Assembly: GCF_000429845.1 (NCBI RefSeq)
Contig: NZ_AUCQ01000041.1
Coordinates: 1 to 34,838, forward strand
From: Comamonas composti DSM 21721
Lineage (GTDB): Bacteria; Pseudomonadota; Gammaproteobacteria; Burkholderiales; Burkholderiaceae_C
Length of the DNA: 34,838 nt
Direction: 5' to 3'
The notes below the pieces were generated by a model that was given only the letters and a program-made list of their open reading frames with translations, was not told the DNA's origin and searched no databases. Below, in pieces: positions 15,134 to 24,200 of the stretch. The position numbers and the translations under genes were made by a program. Numbering within the stretch: position 1 is the stretch's first letter; the number at the start of each line of letters is the position of its first letter.

Positions 15134-16438
15134 TCAGAGCGTCTTGAATACTTCGCGCGCGGCTTGCACGGTCTTGTCGATATCGGCTTCCGTGTGGGCG
15201 GCGCTCACAAAGCCGGCCTCGTAGAGCGCAGGCGCAAAGTAGTGACCGCGCTCCAGCATGCCGTGGAAGAAGCGGTTGAACAGCGCGCCATCGGTCTTCA
15301 TGACCTCGGCCCAGGTGGCGGGCAGCTCGGGCAGCAGGTAAAAGCCGAACAGCCCGCCCTGGTGGTCCACGCTGAAGGGAATGCCGGCCGCATCGGCCTC
15401 GGCCTTGAGGCCGGCCATGAGCCTGCCGGTCCTGGCGTGCAGGGCTTCATGGAAGCCGGGGGCGCTGATGAGCTCCAGCGTCCTGAGCCCGCAGGCCGTG
15501 GCAATCGGGTTGCCCGACAGCGTGCCCGCCTGGTAGACCGGGCCCAGGGGCGAGAGCTTTTCCATGATGGCGCGGCGCGCACCGAAGGCGGCCAGCGGCA
15601 TGCCGCCGCCAATCACCTTGCCCATGACCGTGATGTCGGGCTCGAACCCCGGGATCTGCTGGGCGTAGACGCTCTGGGCGCCGCCCAGGGCCACGCGAAA
15701 ACCGGTCATGACCTCGTCGTAGATCATGAGCGCGCCATGCTCGCGCGTGAGCTCGCGAATGCGGCGCGTGAAGTCGACGCTGGCGCGCACGAAGTTCATG
15801 TTGCCCGCAATCGGCTCCATGATGACGCAGGCGATGTCGCCGCCGAACTGGGCAAACGCCTGCTCCAGCTGGCTCACGTCGTTGTACTCGAGCACCACGG
15901 TGTCCTTGACCACATCCTGGGGCACGCCGGCCGAGGACGAGGCGCCGAAGGTGGCCAGGCCCGAGCCGGCCTTGACCAGCAGCGCATCGGCATGGCCGTG
16001 GTAGCAGCCGTTGAACTTGACGATCTTGTTGCGGCCCGTATAGCCGCGAGCCAGGCGCAGCGCGCTCATGCCGGCTTCCGTGCCCGAGCTCACGAGGCGC
16101 ACCATGTCCATCGAGGGCATGAGGGACAGAATCTTCTCGGCCAGCACGACCTCGCGCTCCGTGGGTGCGCCGAACGAAAAGCCTTCGAGAGCTGCGGCCT
16201 GGACGGCGGCCAGCACCTCGGGGTGGCCATGGCCCAGGATCATCGGGCCCCAGGAGCCTATGTAGTCGGTGAACTGCTGCTCGTTCTGATCCCAGAAATA
16301 CGCGCCCTGGGCGCGGCGCACGAAGCGCGGTGTGCCGCCCACGGCATTGAAGGCGCGCACGGGGGAGTTGACGCCGCCGGGGATGACGCGCTTGGCGCGC
16401 TCGAAGATGGAGAGATTCAGGTCAGTGCTTTGTGTCAT
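15134..16438 (-). CDS. hemL: Glutamate-1-semialdehyde 2,1-aminomutase
   Basis: This 434-residue PLP enzyme of the C5 heme pathway converts glutamate-1-semialdehyde to 5-aminolevulinate in the cytoplasm. Conserved features are the N-terminal [11 protein letters not shown], the SSGTEA phosphate-binding loop, the PLP-ring Asp241 in [10 protein letters not shown] and the Schiff-base Lys274 in [12 protein letters not shown]. Length is normal for the family. Its start overlaps the end of the ThiD-like gene by 17 bases, so the two are probably co-transcribed and translationally coupled. Confidence 0.96.
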   Translation of the reverse strand: MTQSTDLNLSIFERAKRVIPGGVNSPVRAFNAVGGTPRFVRRAQGAYFWDQNEQQFTDYIGSWGPMILGHGHPEVLAAVQAAALEGFSFGAPTEREVVLAEKILSLMPSMDMVRLVSSGTEAGMSALRLARGYTGRNKIVKFNGCYHGHADALLVKAGSGLATFGASSSAGVPQDVVKDTVVLEYNDVSQLEQAFAQFGGDIACVIMEPIAGNMNFVRASVDFTRRIRELTREHGALMIYDEVMTGFRVALGGAQSVYAQQIPGFEPDITVMGKVIGGGMPLAAFGARRAIMEKLSPLGPVYQAGTLSGNPIATACGLRTLELISAPGFHEALHARTGRLMAGLKAEADAAGIPFSVDHQGGLFGFYLLPELPATWAEVMKTDGALFNRFFHGMLERGHYFAPALYEAGFVSAAHTEADIDKTVQAAREVFKTL

Positions 16439-17372
16439 GGGGTGGCATCACAAAGCCCTCTAGGGGCTTGGTTTCGCTGGGGTTGTCGATGCCGGACTCG
16501 GCTTCCGAGTCGGCATCCGATTCTTCGGGCTGGGCCCAGAACATGCGGTCGGGCAGAAAGTGACCCATGCCGGGGCGAAAGCCGCCATCCAGGCTGCGGT
16601 CCAGATACTCCAGGGCTTCCTGTGTGGCCAGACCCAGGTCGTTGCCGCTGGCGATCAGGGCCGTGAGTGCAGCCGACAAGGTATCGCCCGAGCCGATGAA
16701 GCTGGCATCGAACAGCTCGTACTTGCTGTTGCCCAGAATGCTCTGGGCCGTGGCGAGGGTGTTGTCCACATATTGCTCGGGCAGCGGCATGCCCGTGACC
16801 AGCACATAGGGCACCTGCAGGGCCTCGGCGGCCATGGCGATGTCGCGTGCCGTGGGGCTGCGGCTGCTGCTCCAGTCGGGCAGCAGCCAGCGCCACAGGG
16901 TGTTGTGGTTTCCAACCAACACGGAAGTTTGAGGCAGGACAAGCTCCTTGAACGCATCCAGATACTGGTCGAGCTGATCCTCGTCCCACCAGGACAGGTC
17001 GGGCATGTAGCTGATGACCGGGATGTCGGGGTAGTCCGAGGAGATTTCTGCAATCGCTGCGAGGTTGCCCGGACTGCCCACAAAGCCCACCTTGATGGCT
17101 GCGACGGGCACGTCTTCGAGCACGGTACGCGCCTGCTCGGCAACGGCCTCGTCATCAAAGGCGTAGTGCTCGTAGAGCTTGCTGGTATCGCGCGAGTAGG
17201 CGCCCGTGATGATGGGCAGCGGATGGCCGCCGACCGAGACAATGGTGGCAATGTCGGCCGACAGGCCACCGGCTCCGGTGGGGTCGCTGGCGTTGAAGAC
17301 CATGACGCAGACCGGGGTCGTATCATCGGCCTCGGTCTCTGGAGTAGGGGTGCTGGGAGTGTTCAGTGCCAT
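16422..17372 (-). CDS. thiD: ThiD-like hydroxymethylpyrimidine(phosphate) kinase
   Basis: This is a 316-residue ribokinase-fold kinase. The N-terminal [15 protein letters not shown] (about 27-41) matches the ThiD substrate loop, pointing to phosphorylation of HMP and HMP-phosphate for thiamine synthesis. The anion-hole motif is GSGD (227-230), with Asp230 as the likely base, where classical ThiD has GTGC; in that respect it resembles pyridoxal kinases. An acidic N-terminal tail (1-20) and an acidic C-terminal extension (about 280-316) are extra to the usual core of about 265 residues. It overlaps hemL and is divergent from the rubredoxin gene, with an 82-base gap. ThiD is the best call; pyridoxal/HMP kinase activity is the alternative. 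Confidence 0.8.
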   Translation of the reverse strand: MALNTPSTPTPETEADDTTPVCVMVFNASDPTGAGGLSADIATIVSVGGHPLPIITGAYSRDTSKLYEHYAFDDEAVAEQARTVLEDVPVAAIKVGFVGSPGNLAAIAEISSDYPDIPVISYMPDLSWWDEDQLDQYLDAFKELVLPQTSVLVGNHNTLWRWLLPDWSSSRSPTARDIAMAAEALQVPYVLVTGMPLPEQYVDNTLATAQSILGNSKYELFDASFIGSGDTLSAALTALIASGNDLGLATQEALEYLDRSLDGGFRPGMGHFLPDRMFWAQPEESDADSEAESGIDNPSETKPLEGFVMPPHDTKH

Positions 17373-17454
17373 GGCGCACCCTCGTTTGTGTCGGTCTTGC
17401 CGAGGGTTGGGACTAGATACAATCGTTGCATTCTATGTGAAGGCCCTTTAAGCT

Positions 17455-17628
17455 GTGACGGAACCTAAAACTTGGATGTGTTTGATCTGCGGGTGGATCT
17501 ATGACGAGGAACAAGGCAGTCCGAATCATGGCATAGCGCCCGGCACACGCTGGTCAGATGTCCCCATGAACTGGGCCTGTCCCGAATGCGGTGCGCGCAA
17601 GGAAGACTTCGAGATGGTTGAGATCTGA
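17455..17628 (+). CDS. Rubredoxin
   Basis: This 57-residue small electron carrier has a single iron bound by four cysteines. The two knuckles are Cys9-x2-Cys12 (MCLICGWIYD) and Cys42-x2-Cys45 (WACPECGARK), with the aromatic and Pro-rich middle (APGTRWSDVPMNW) expected of the family. It starts at GTG 17455; the only internal ATG (residue 8) would cut off the segment before the first knuckle. AAGG lies about 11 bases upstream. It is followed after 49 bases by pilG and is divergent from thiD. Partner reductase or oxygenase genes are not in the window, so its redox partner is unknown. Confidence 0.92.
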   Translation: MTEPKTWMCLICGWIYDEEQGSPNHGIAPGTRWSDVPMNWACPECGARKEDFEMVEI

Positions 17629-17677
17629 GCTCGGGAACCAACCCAAGCCAATAGCTACATTTCTGGGAGGCTTCAAA

Positions 17678-18079
17678 GTGACAACAACAACAGCTGCGCC
17701 CCTGCGCGTTTTGGTGGTTGACGATAGCAATACGATTCGTCGCAGCGCCGAGATTTTCCTGCGTCAGGGTGGATACGAGGTGCTTCTGGCCGACGACGGC
17801 TTTGATGCACTCTCCAAGGTCAATGACTACCAGCCTCAGCTGATTTTCTGCGACATTCTCATGCCCAAGCTCGATGGCTACCAGACCTGCGCCATCATCA
17901 AGCGCAATTCCCGGTTTTCCGACACCCCCGTCGTCATGCTCTCGTCCAAGGACGGCGTCTTTGACAAGGCGCGTGGGCGCATGGTGGGTTGCCAGGAATA
18001 TCTGACCAAACCCTTTACCAAAGACCAACTGCTACAGGCTGTGGAGCAGTTCAGTAAACAACCCCTAGGAGCAGTGTGA
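17678..18079 (+). CDS. pilG: Twitching motility response regulator PilG
   Basis: This 133-residue stand-alone receiver (CheY-like) is first in the Pil-Chp pathway, which controls type IV pilus extension. The acidic pair is in LVVDDS, the phospho-acceptor is Asp59 (IFCDILMPKLDG) and the conserved Lys is in YLTKPF. The GTG start at 17678 is preceded by GGGAGG at seven bases. An upstream in-frame start would overlap rubredoxin and lacks support. Its stop overlaps the pilH start (TGATG). In P. aeruginosa PilG acts positively on pilus extension and cAMP; the same role is inferred here. Confidence 0.93.
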   Translation: MTTTTAAPLRVLVVDDSNTIRRSAEIFLRQGGYEVLLADDGFDALSKVNDYQPQLIFCDILMPKLDGYQTCAIIKRNSRFSDTPVVMLSSKDGVFDKARGRMVGCQEYLTKPFTKDQLLQAVEQFSKQPLGAV

Positions 18080-18444
18080 TGACGATCCACAGAGTCTTGG
18101 TCGTGGACGATTCGAAAACCGAATTGATGTTCCTTACCGATCTGTTGCAGCGACTGGGGCTGCAGGTGCGATCCGCAGAAAACGGCGAGCAGGCCATGCG
18201 CTGCCTGGCCGAAGAAAAGCCCGATCTGATCCTCATGGACGTGGTCATGCCTGGGCAAAACGGTTTTCAGCTGACCCGTGCCATCACGCGCGATCCCTTG
18301 TATTCGGACCTGCCCATCATCATGTGCACCAGCAAGAACCAGGAAACCGACCGGGTCTGGGGCATGCGTCAGGGTGCACGCGACTACATCACCAAGCCCG
18401 TGGATGCTGCCGAACTGCAGGCCAAGATCGCGGCCCTGGGTTGA
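18079..18444 (+). CDS. pilH: Twitching motility response regulator PilH
   Basis: This second stand-alone receiver has 121 residues, with LVVDDSKTE, phospho-acceptor Asp54 (LILMDVVMPGQNG) and Lys in YITKPVD. ATG 18079 follows AGGAG by seven bases and overlaps the pilG stop; the GTG three bases earlier is less suitable. In Pseudomonas PilH counters PilG, favouring pilus retraction or acting as a phosphate sink. Order pilG-pilH-pilI-pilJ-chpA is conserved. Confidence 0.93.
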   Translation: MTIHRVLVVDDSKTELMFLTDLLQRLGLQVRSAENGEQAMRCLAEEKPDLILMDVVMPGQNGFQLTRAITRDPLYSDLPIIMCTSKNQETDRVWGMRQGARDYITKPVDAAELQAKIAALG

Positions 18445-18447
18445 TTC

Positions 18448-18975
18448 ATGGCGAATCGTGAAGCACTGCGTGATCTGCAGTCACGTCTGAGCGGGCGCCT
18501 CCAGGCAGCGCGCAATGAGGGGGTTCAGGTTGCCGCCTGGCTGGCCGTGCAGGCTGGAGGGCGTGGCTACCTGCTGCCATTGAGTCAGTCGGGCGAGATC
18601 TTTCCCTGGACCGGCGTGCAGCCGGTTCCCTATACCAAGCCCTGGTTTCTGGGCATTGCCAATCTGCGGGGCACGCTTTCGGGGGTCGCCGACCTTGCCG
18701 AATTGCTGGGCCATGCCTGCCCGCGCAGCGAGGTGCAACTGGCCGAGTCCAGCCTGCTCGGACTGAATGCCGCACTGGAAGTGAATGCGGCCCTGCTGGT
18801 CGACAAGCTTCAGGGTCTGCGAGCGGCAAGCGATTTTGTTCATGCGGAGCGGCCGAAGGAGACGGCATCCGCATTCTTGGGTCCTGTGCATGTCGATGCT
18901 TCAGGCCAGCACTGGCAAGAGTTGAATCTACAGCAGCTCTCCCAGGCTGCTGAGTTCCTCAACATCCGTGCTTGA
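18448..18975 (+). CDS. pilI: Twitching motility CheW-like adaptor PilI
   Basis: This 175-residue CheW-domain protein would couple the receptor PilJ to the kinase ChpA in the polar array. The core includes YLLPLSQSGEIFPW, the LGIANLRGTLSGVADLAELLG segment typical of CheW loops, and LLVDKLQGLR. It lies three bases after pilH and 18 bases before pilJ, clearly in one operon. The ribosome site is weak, consistent with coupling to pilH translation. Confidence 0.9.
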   Translation: MANREALRDLQSRLSGRLQAARNEGVQVAAWLAVQAGGRGYLLPLSQSGEIFPWTGVQPVPYTKPWFLGIANLRGTLSGVADLAELLGHACPRSEVQLAESSLLGLNAALEVNAALLVDKLQGLRAASDFVHAERPKETASAFLGPVHVDASGQHWQELNLQQLSQAAEFLNIRA

Positions 18976-18993
18976 ATTTCTGAAAGCTATTCC

Positions 18994-21225
18994 ATGTCAC
19001 TAGCTCAACGTTTTGGGAATTGGTTTCAACGCCGGCCTGCCGAGGCAGACGGCAGCAACAGCATGCTGGGCGACACGGTCTTGCAGGACATGTATGCGCT
19101 GGATGTCCCTCTGGAGGACGAGGCTGCAGGCGAGGGCGCTTCCCGGCCTGCGGATCTGGAGTTGGTGTCGCTGCCCTTGCTGGGGCGGGCGCCCGCGGCC
19201 AGGCACCAGCGCACGCTGTCCATGTTGATGGGCGCCTTCGTGCTGGCGCTGGTGTTGCTGTCGGTGTGGGTGCTGTATCAGTCCAGCCGTTCCACACAGC
19301 AGCTGGCCGTGACGGGCCAGGCCCTGATGCAGTCCCAGCGTCTGGCCAAGGCCTCTTCCCAGGCTCTCACGGGTGCGGCTTCCGCGTTCGATGACGTGCA
19401 GGACAGCTTCAGCATTCTGGCGCGCAACGTGCGGGCCGTGGCCTCCGGGGACGACGGGCTCTCCGTTGCCGCCGTCAGTGGCGGCTATGCCGAGGAGCTT
19501 GGCAAGATCGTTCCACTCATGGAGCGTGCAGAGAGCAATGCGCGCATCATCATGGGGCAAAAGAGCATTCTGACCCAGGTCGGCGATGCGCTGACGACGA
19601 TCAACCGCGAGTCCTTCGACCTGCTGGAGATTGCCGAGACCGTGGCTTCGCTCAAGCTGCAGCAGGGCGCGAGCCCGGCCGAAATCTCGGCCGCAGGCCA
19701 GCTGGTGATGCTGACCCAGCGCATAGGCAAGTCCGCCAACGAGTTCCAGACCTCCGAAGGCGTGAGCTCCGAGGCCGTTTTCCTGCTGGGCAAGGACTTG
19801 AATTCGTTCAAGGAAATTGCAGAAGGCCTGCTCAACGGCAGCAACGAGCTGCGCCTGCCGGCCACGCGCGATGCACAGACGCGCGAGCAGCTGGAGTCCC
19901 TGATCAAGCTCTATGAGCAAACGCGCGGCCAGGCCAGCGCCATTCTGGGCAATCTGCAGGGCCTGGTGTCGGCCCGGGAAGCCCAGAAGATCATCAACAC
20001 CGACAGCGAGCCGCTGCGACTGCAACTGGAGGATCTGCAGGACAAGCTGCGCAGCGGCGCGGGCGTGGATCTCGTGGAGCTGAGCGCCCTGGTGCTGCTG
20101 GTGCTGCTGGTGCTGGTGTGCGGTGTTGGCCTGTCGCGCGTGCAGCTGCAGGACAGCCGCAACCGCCAGATCGCTGCCGAACGCCGCCAGCAGGAAGCGC
20201 GTGCGCAGGAGCAGGAAGCCAAGCGCGTCAATGACGCCAACCAGGCGGCCATTTTGCGGCTCATGAACGAGCTGCAGTCCGTGGCCGAAGGCGATTTGAC
20301 CCAGGAGGCGACCGTGACCGAGGACATTACCGGCGCCATCGCCGACTCGGTGAACTACACGGTGGAAGAGCTGCGCGCGCTGGTGGGCAGCGTGCAGAAG
20401 ACGGCGACCCGCGTGGCCCAGACCACGTCCGAGGTGGATGCCAACTCCACCGAGCTGCTGGCCGCCTCGACCGAGCAGCTGCGCGAGATTCGCGAGACCG
20501 GCCAGTCCGTGCTGCACATGGCAGGCCGCATCAACGAGGTTTCCTCGCAGGCTCAGGAATCGGCCCAGGTGGCGCGCCAGTCGCTGGAGGCCGCGGATTC
20601 GGGTCTCAAGGCCGTGCAGAACGCGATCGGCGGCATGAACTCGATTCGTGACCAGATTCAGGACACATCCAAGCGCATCAAGCGCCTGGGCGAATCCTCG
20701 CAGGAGATCGGTGAAATCACCGAGCTGATTTCCGACATTACCGAGCAGACCAACGTGCTGGCCCTGAACGCCGCCATCCAGGCCGCCTCGGCCGGTGAGG
20801 CGGGCCGTGGCTTTTCCGTGGTGGCAGAAGAAGTGCAGCGCCTGGCCGAGCGCTCGGGCGATGCCACGCGCCAGATTGCGGCCCTGGTGAAGGCCATTCA
20901 GACCGACACCCAGGACGCGGTGGCCGCCATGGAGCGCTCCACCCAGGGTGTGGTCGAGGGGGCACGCCTGTCCGATACCGCTGGTACCGCGCTGACCGAG
21001 ATCGACAGCGTTTCGCGCCGCCTGGCCGAGCTGATCGAGCAGATTTCCCAGTCCACTTCCAGCGAGGCCGAATTGGCCAATGGCGTGGCCGAGAACATCC
21101 AGCATATTTTTGCAGTGACCGAGCAGACCGGAGAGGGAACGCGCACTACGGCCCAGCAGGTTCGCGAGCTTTCGCACATGGCTGAGGAGCTGCGCCACTC
21201 GGTGGCGCGTTTCAAGATTGGCTGA
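18994..21225 (+). CDS. pilJ: Type IV pilus methyl-accepting chemoreceptor PilJ
   Basis: This 743-residue inner-membrane receptor has an unusual cytoplasmic N-terminal tail of about 73 residues, TM1 at about 75-96, a periplasmic region with the PilJ-type helical sensor (two QRLAK/QRIGK-like helices), TM2 at about 363-383, a HAMP region, and a long coiled-coil signalling domain. The hairpin tip is near 575-620 (ITEQTNVLALNAAIQAASAGEAGRGF when read as two adjoining segments). The tip has Gln in place of the usual Glu after NAAI. It would sense pilus or surface signals and regulate ChpA through PilI. No CheR/PilK or CheB/ChpB gene follows in this window. Confidence 0.94.
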   Translation: MSLAQRFGNWFQRRPAEADGSNSMLGDTVLQDMYALDVPLEDEAAGEGASRPADLELVSLPLLGRAPAARHQRTLSMLMGAFVLALVLLSVWVLYQSSRSTQQLAVTGQALMQSQRLAKASSQALTGAASAFDDVQDSFSILARNVRAVASGDDGLSVAAVSGGYAEELGKIVPLMERAESNARIIMGQKSILTQVGDALTTINRESFDLLEIAETVASLKLQQGASPAEISAAGQLVMLTQRIGKSANEFQTSEGVSSEAVFLLGKDLNSFKEIAEGLLNGSNELRLPATRDAQTREQLESLIKLYEQTRGQASAILGNLQGLVSAREAQKIINTDSEPLRLQLEDLQDKLRSGAGVDLVELSALVLLVLLVLVCGVGLSRVQLQDSRNRQIAAERRQQEARAQEQEAKRVNDANQAAILRLMNELQSVAEGDLTQEATVTEDITGAIADSVNYTVEELRALVGSVQKTATRVAQTTSEVDANSTELLAASTEQLREIRETGQSVLHMAGRINEVSSQAQESAQVARQSLEAADSGLKAVQNAIGGMNSIRDQIQDTSKRIKRLGESSQEIGEITELISDITEQTNVLALNAAIQAASAGEAGRGFSVVAEEVQRLAERSGDATRQIAALVKAIQTDTQDAVAAMERSTQGVVEGARLSDTAGTALTEIDSVSRRLAELIEQISQSTSSEAELANGVAENIQHIFAVTEQTGEGTRTTAQQVRELSHMAEELRHSVARFKIG

Positions 21226-21275
21226 GAACCAGCTCGATAACCTATTCACAGGCCCCCGAGGCTTGGGGAGCTTCC

Positions 21276-24200
21276 ATGTCCGTGGTTGAAGACTTGCAAA
21301 TGGGCGCGGCACAGACTGCGCAGACCGAACAGGATCTAGGCCCTCTGGCCTGGGTGCTTGATGAGCTGCGCAAGTCGCTTGAGGGAGCCGGCAAGGCTGT
21401 CAGGCGTTTTGTGCGGGATGCCGAGGTGGCCCGCGTGTCGGACCTAGACAGCCTGGATACTTCGGCACTGCGCATAGCGCGCCAGCAGTTGCATCAGGCA
21501 TTCGGGGCCTTGCAGATGGTGGGGCTGGAGGCTCCGGCGCGCCTGCTGCAGGCCATGGAGAATGCCGTCAACCGCTTTGTGCAGCGCCCCGAGCTGTGCC
21601 TGGACGAATCGGTCTCCTCGCTGGAGCGCGCCAGCTTTGCGCTGATCGAGTACCTGGAGGCCTTGCTCGCAGGCAGGCAGGCCTCGGCCGTGGCCCTGTT
21701 CCCGCAATACCGCGAGATCCAGGCACTGGCTGGCGATGACAAGGCCCATCCCGTCGATCTCTGGACCCAGGAGCGTGAGCTCGCTGAGCCAGACTGGGCC
21801 GAGGATGTAGCGCAGCCTCTGGAATATGGCTCTGCGGCCAGGGCCTTGCTCGACGGCGTGGTCCTGCGCCTGGTCAAGGGCGAGCCCGGCTCCGAGGCGG
21901 CGGCGCAGATGCGCGACCTGTGTCTGCGACTGGCTGCGGGCCAGCCCCAGGATGGGGCCGTGCGCAGCTTCTGGAAACTGGCCGCAGGCTTTTTCGATGC
22001 CCAGGCCAGCGGCCTGATCGTCAGCGACCTGTTTGTGAAGCGCATGGCTTCACGTGTACTCATGCAGTACGCGGCCATGGCCAAGGGCGGCAGTGAGCCG
22101 CCCTCGCGATTGCAGCAGGAGCTGCTGTTCTTCTGCCTGCAGGCCCAGCCCCGTGAAAAGGCGGGACCCGTGCTGCAGATGGTATTGCAGGCCTATGGCC
22201 AGCCCTCACAGCCCCAGGCGGACTACAAGGTTGAGCGCTTCGGCCGCTACGACCCTTCGGTGCTGGCCCTGGCACGCAAGCGCGTGGCTGCCGTTGCCGA
22301 GACCTGGTCGGCCGTGGCCGGCGGAGATCGCAGCCGCCTGCGCCTGGTGGGGGAGCAGTTCAACCAGGTGGGCGAATCCCTGGTCAAGCTCCATCCCGCG
22401 AGCCACAAGCTGGCCAGCATGCTGATCAAGGTCGGCGAGACTGTGACCAAGGCCGGCGAGCCGCCTCCGGCCGAATTGGCCATGGAAGTGGCCACGGCCG
22501 TGTTGTATTTGCAGGCCACGTTTGCCTCCATGGATCTCGAAGACCATGTGCTGGCAAGCCAGGCCGCCTGTCTTGCGCAGCGCCTGGAAGAGTCCTTGCA
22601 GGGCCAGCCGGCCCGTCCGCTCGAACCCTGGATGGAAGAGCTGTATCGCCAGTCCAGCGAGCACCAGACCATGGGCTCGGTGGTGGGTGAGCTGCGGGCC
22701 ACGCTGGGCGAGGCCGAAAAGCATCTGGATCAGTATTTCCGCGCGCCGGACGATGCCAGCGTGCTGGCCCCGGTCTCGGGGCAGATGGCGCAGATGCGTG
22801 GCGTGCTTTCGGTGCTGGGCCTGGAGCAGGCGGCCCAGGCCATGCAGCGCATGCGCGACACCGTGGAGCATCTGGTGCTCGGGGAAGTGGCCGACAGCAA
22901 CAAATCTCGCGTGTTCGAGAAGCTGGGCAACAGCTTGGGCGCTATGGGCTTTCTGATCGACATGCTCAGCTACCAGCGCAGCATGGCGCGAAAGCTGTTC
23001 GTCTATGACGAAGCCGAAGGCGAGCTGCGCATCCTCATGGGCCGCAGCGGCGTGGCTGCACAACAGGTCCAGGAAGCCAGCTCTCAGAGCGCAGCGGCCA
23101 TCGAGGCCGTGCTGCCGGCCGAGCCGGTGACGGCCCTGATGGAGCCGCAAGAGCCTGCGTCGCCACCGGCCGTGCCGCCTGCGCCTCCCGCGCAGTCTCT
23201 GGACCTGGACTTGTCGGATGACGATTCCGACGAGGAGCTGCTGAGCATCTTCCTGGAAGAAGCGCGCGAAGTCGTGGAAACCGGCTTGCAGGCCTTGCGT
23301 GCCCTGGCCGAAGAGCCTGGCAACCTCAGCGAGCAGACCACGCTGCGCCGCGCCTTTCATACGCTCAAGGGCAGCTCGCGCATGGTCGGCCTGGACGAAT
23401 TCGGCGAAGCCGGCTGGGCCATGGAGCAAATGCTCAATGCCTGGCTGGCCACGCAAAAGCCCATGCCGCAAGACATGCAGGACCTGGCTGCTCGGGCCTT
23501 GAAGGCTTTTGCAGACTGGGCCGATGCCATAGAGCACAAGCAGGCCGAAGATTGGCTGGCCACGCCGTTCCGCGCGGCCGCCGATGCCATGCGCCTTGAG
23601 GGCCAGAGCCTGGATCTGCCGTTGGCACCCGTGCCCGGCCGCAGGGCCGAGCTGGTTGCCGAAGCAGCAGAGCTGCCCAGTGAGGAGGCTGAGTCTGAGG
23701 CTGAGACCGCCGCAGAACCTGTGCCTGAATCCCAGGTACAGGTCGAGGACCTGGACCTGGGCGAACTGCTGCCTGAAATACCCCAGACCGGCGACGAACC
23801 CCAACTGGCCGAGCCTCTGGAGCTGACGTCGGACGAGATTGATCTGGGCTGGAGCCTGGATCTGGACCTTTCCGACGAGGCCGCAGCGCAGTCTCTGGAG
23901 CTCGCGCCGGAGACTGCTTCTGAGCCCGGACAGGAATCGGCGCCGGAACAGGCAGCCGTGCAGGAGATCGACTTTGCGGCCTTCGAGCAGGCCTTGCAGG
24001 AGCTGCAGCCTCTGCAGCCCGCTGCCCAGGCCGGGCCGTCAGAGCAGGACGATGCCGAGGCGCAGCCCTTGGAGACCTCGGAAGAGACGCTGGAGCTGGA
24101 CTTCAAGGAGCTGGGACTGGATCTGGACCTGTCCGCTGTCGCCGAGCCGCAGGCCTTTGCCCAGGCGTCTGCCGAGGCCGGCGAGCCCGAGGCCATGCGA

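Noticed and set aside
17591..17677. Upstream start for pilG
   Set aside because: It would overlap the rubredoxin gene; GTG 17678 has GGGAGG at the right distance and homologous length.
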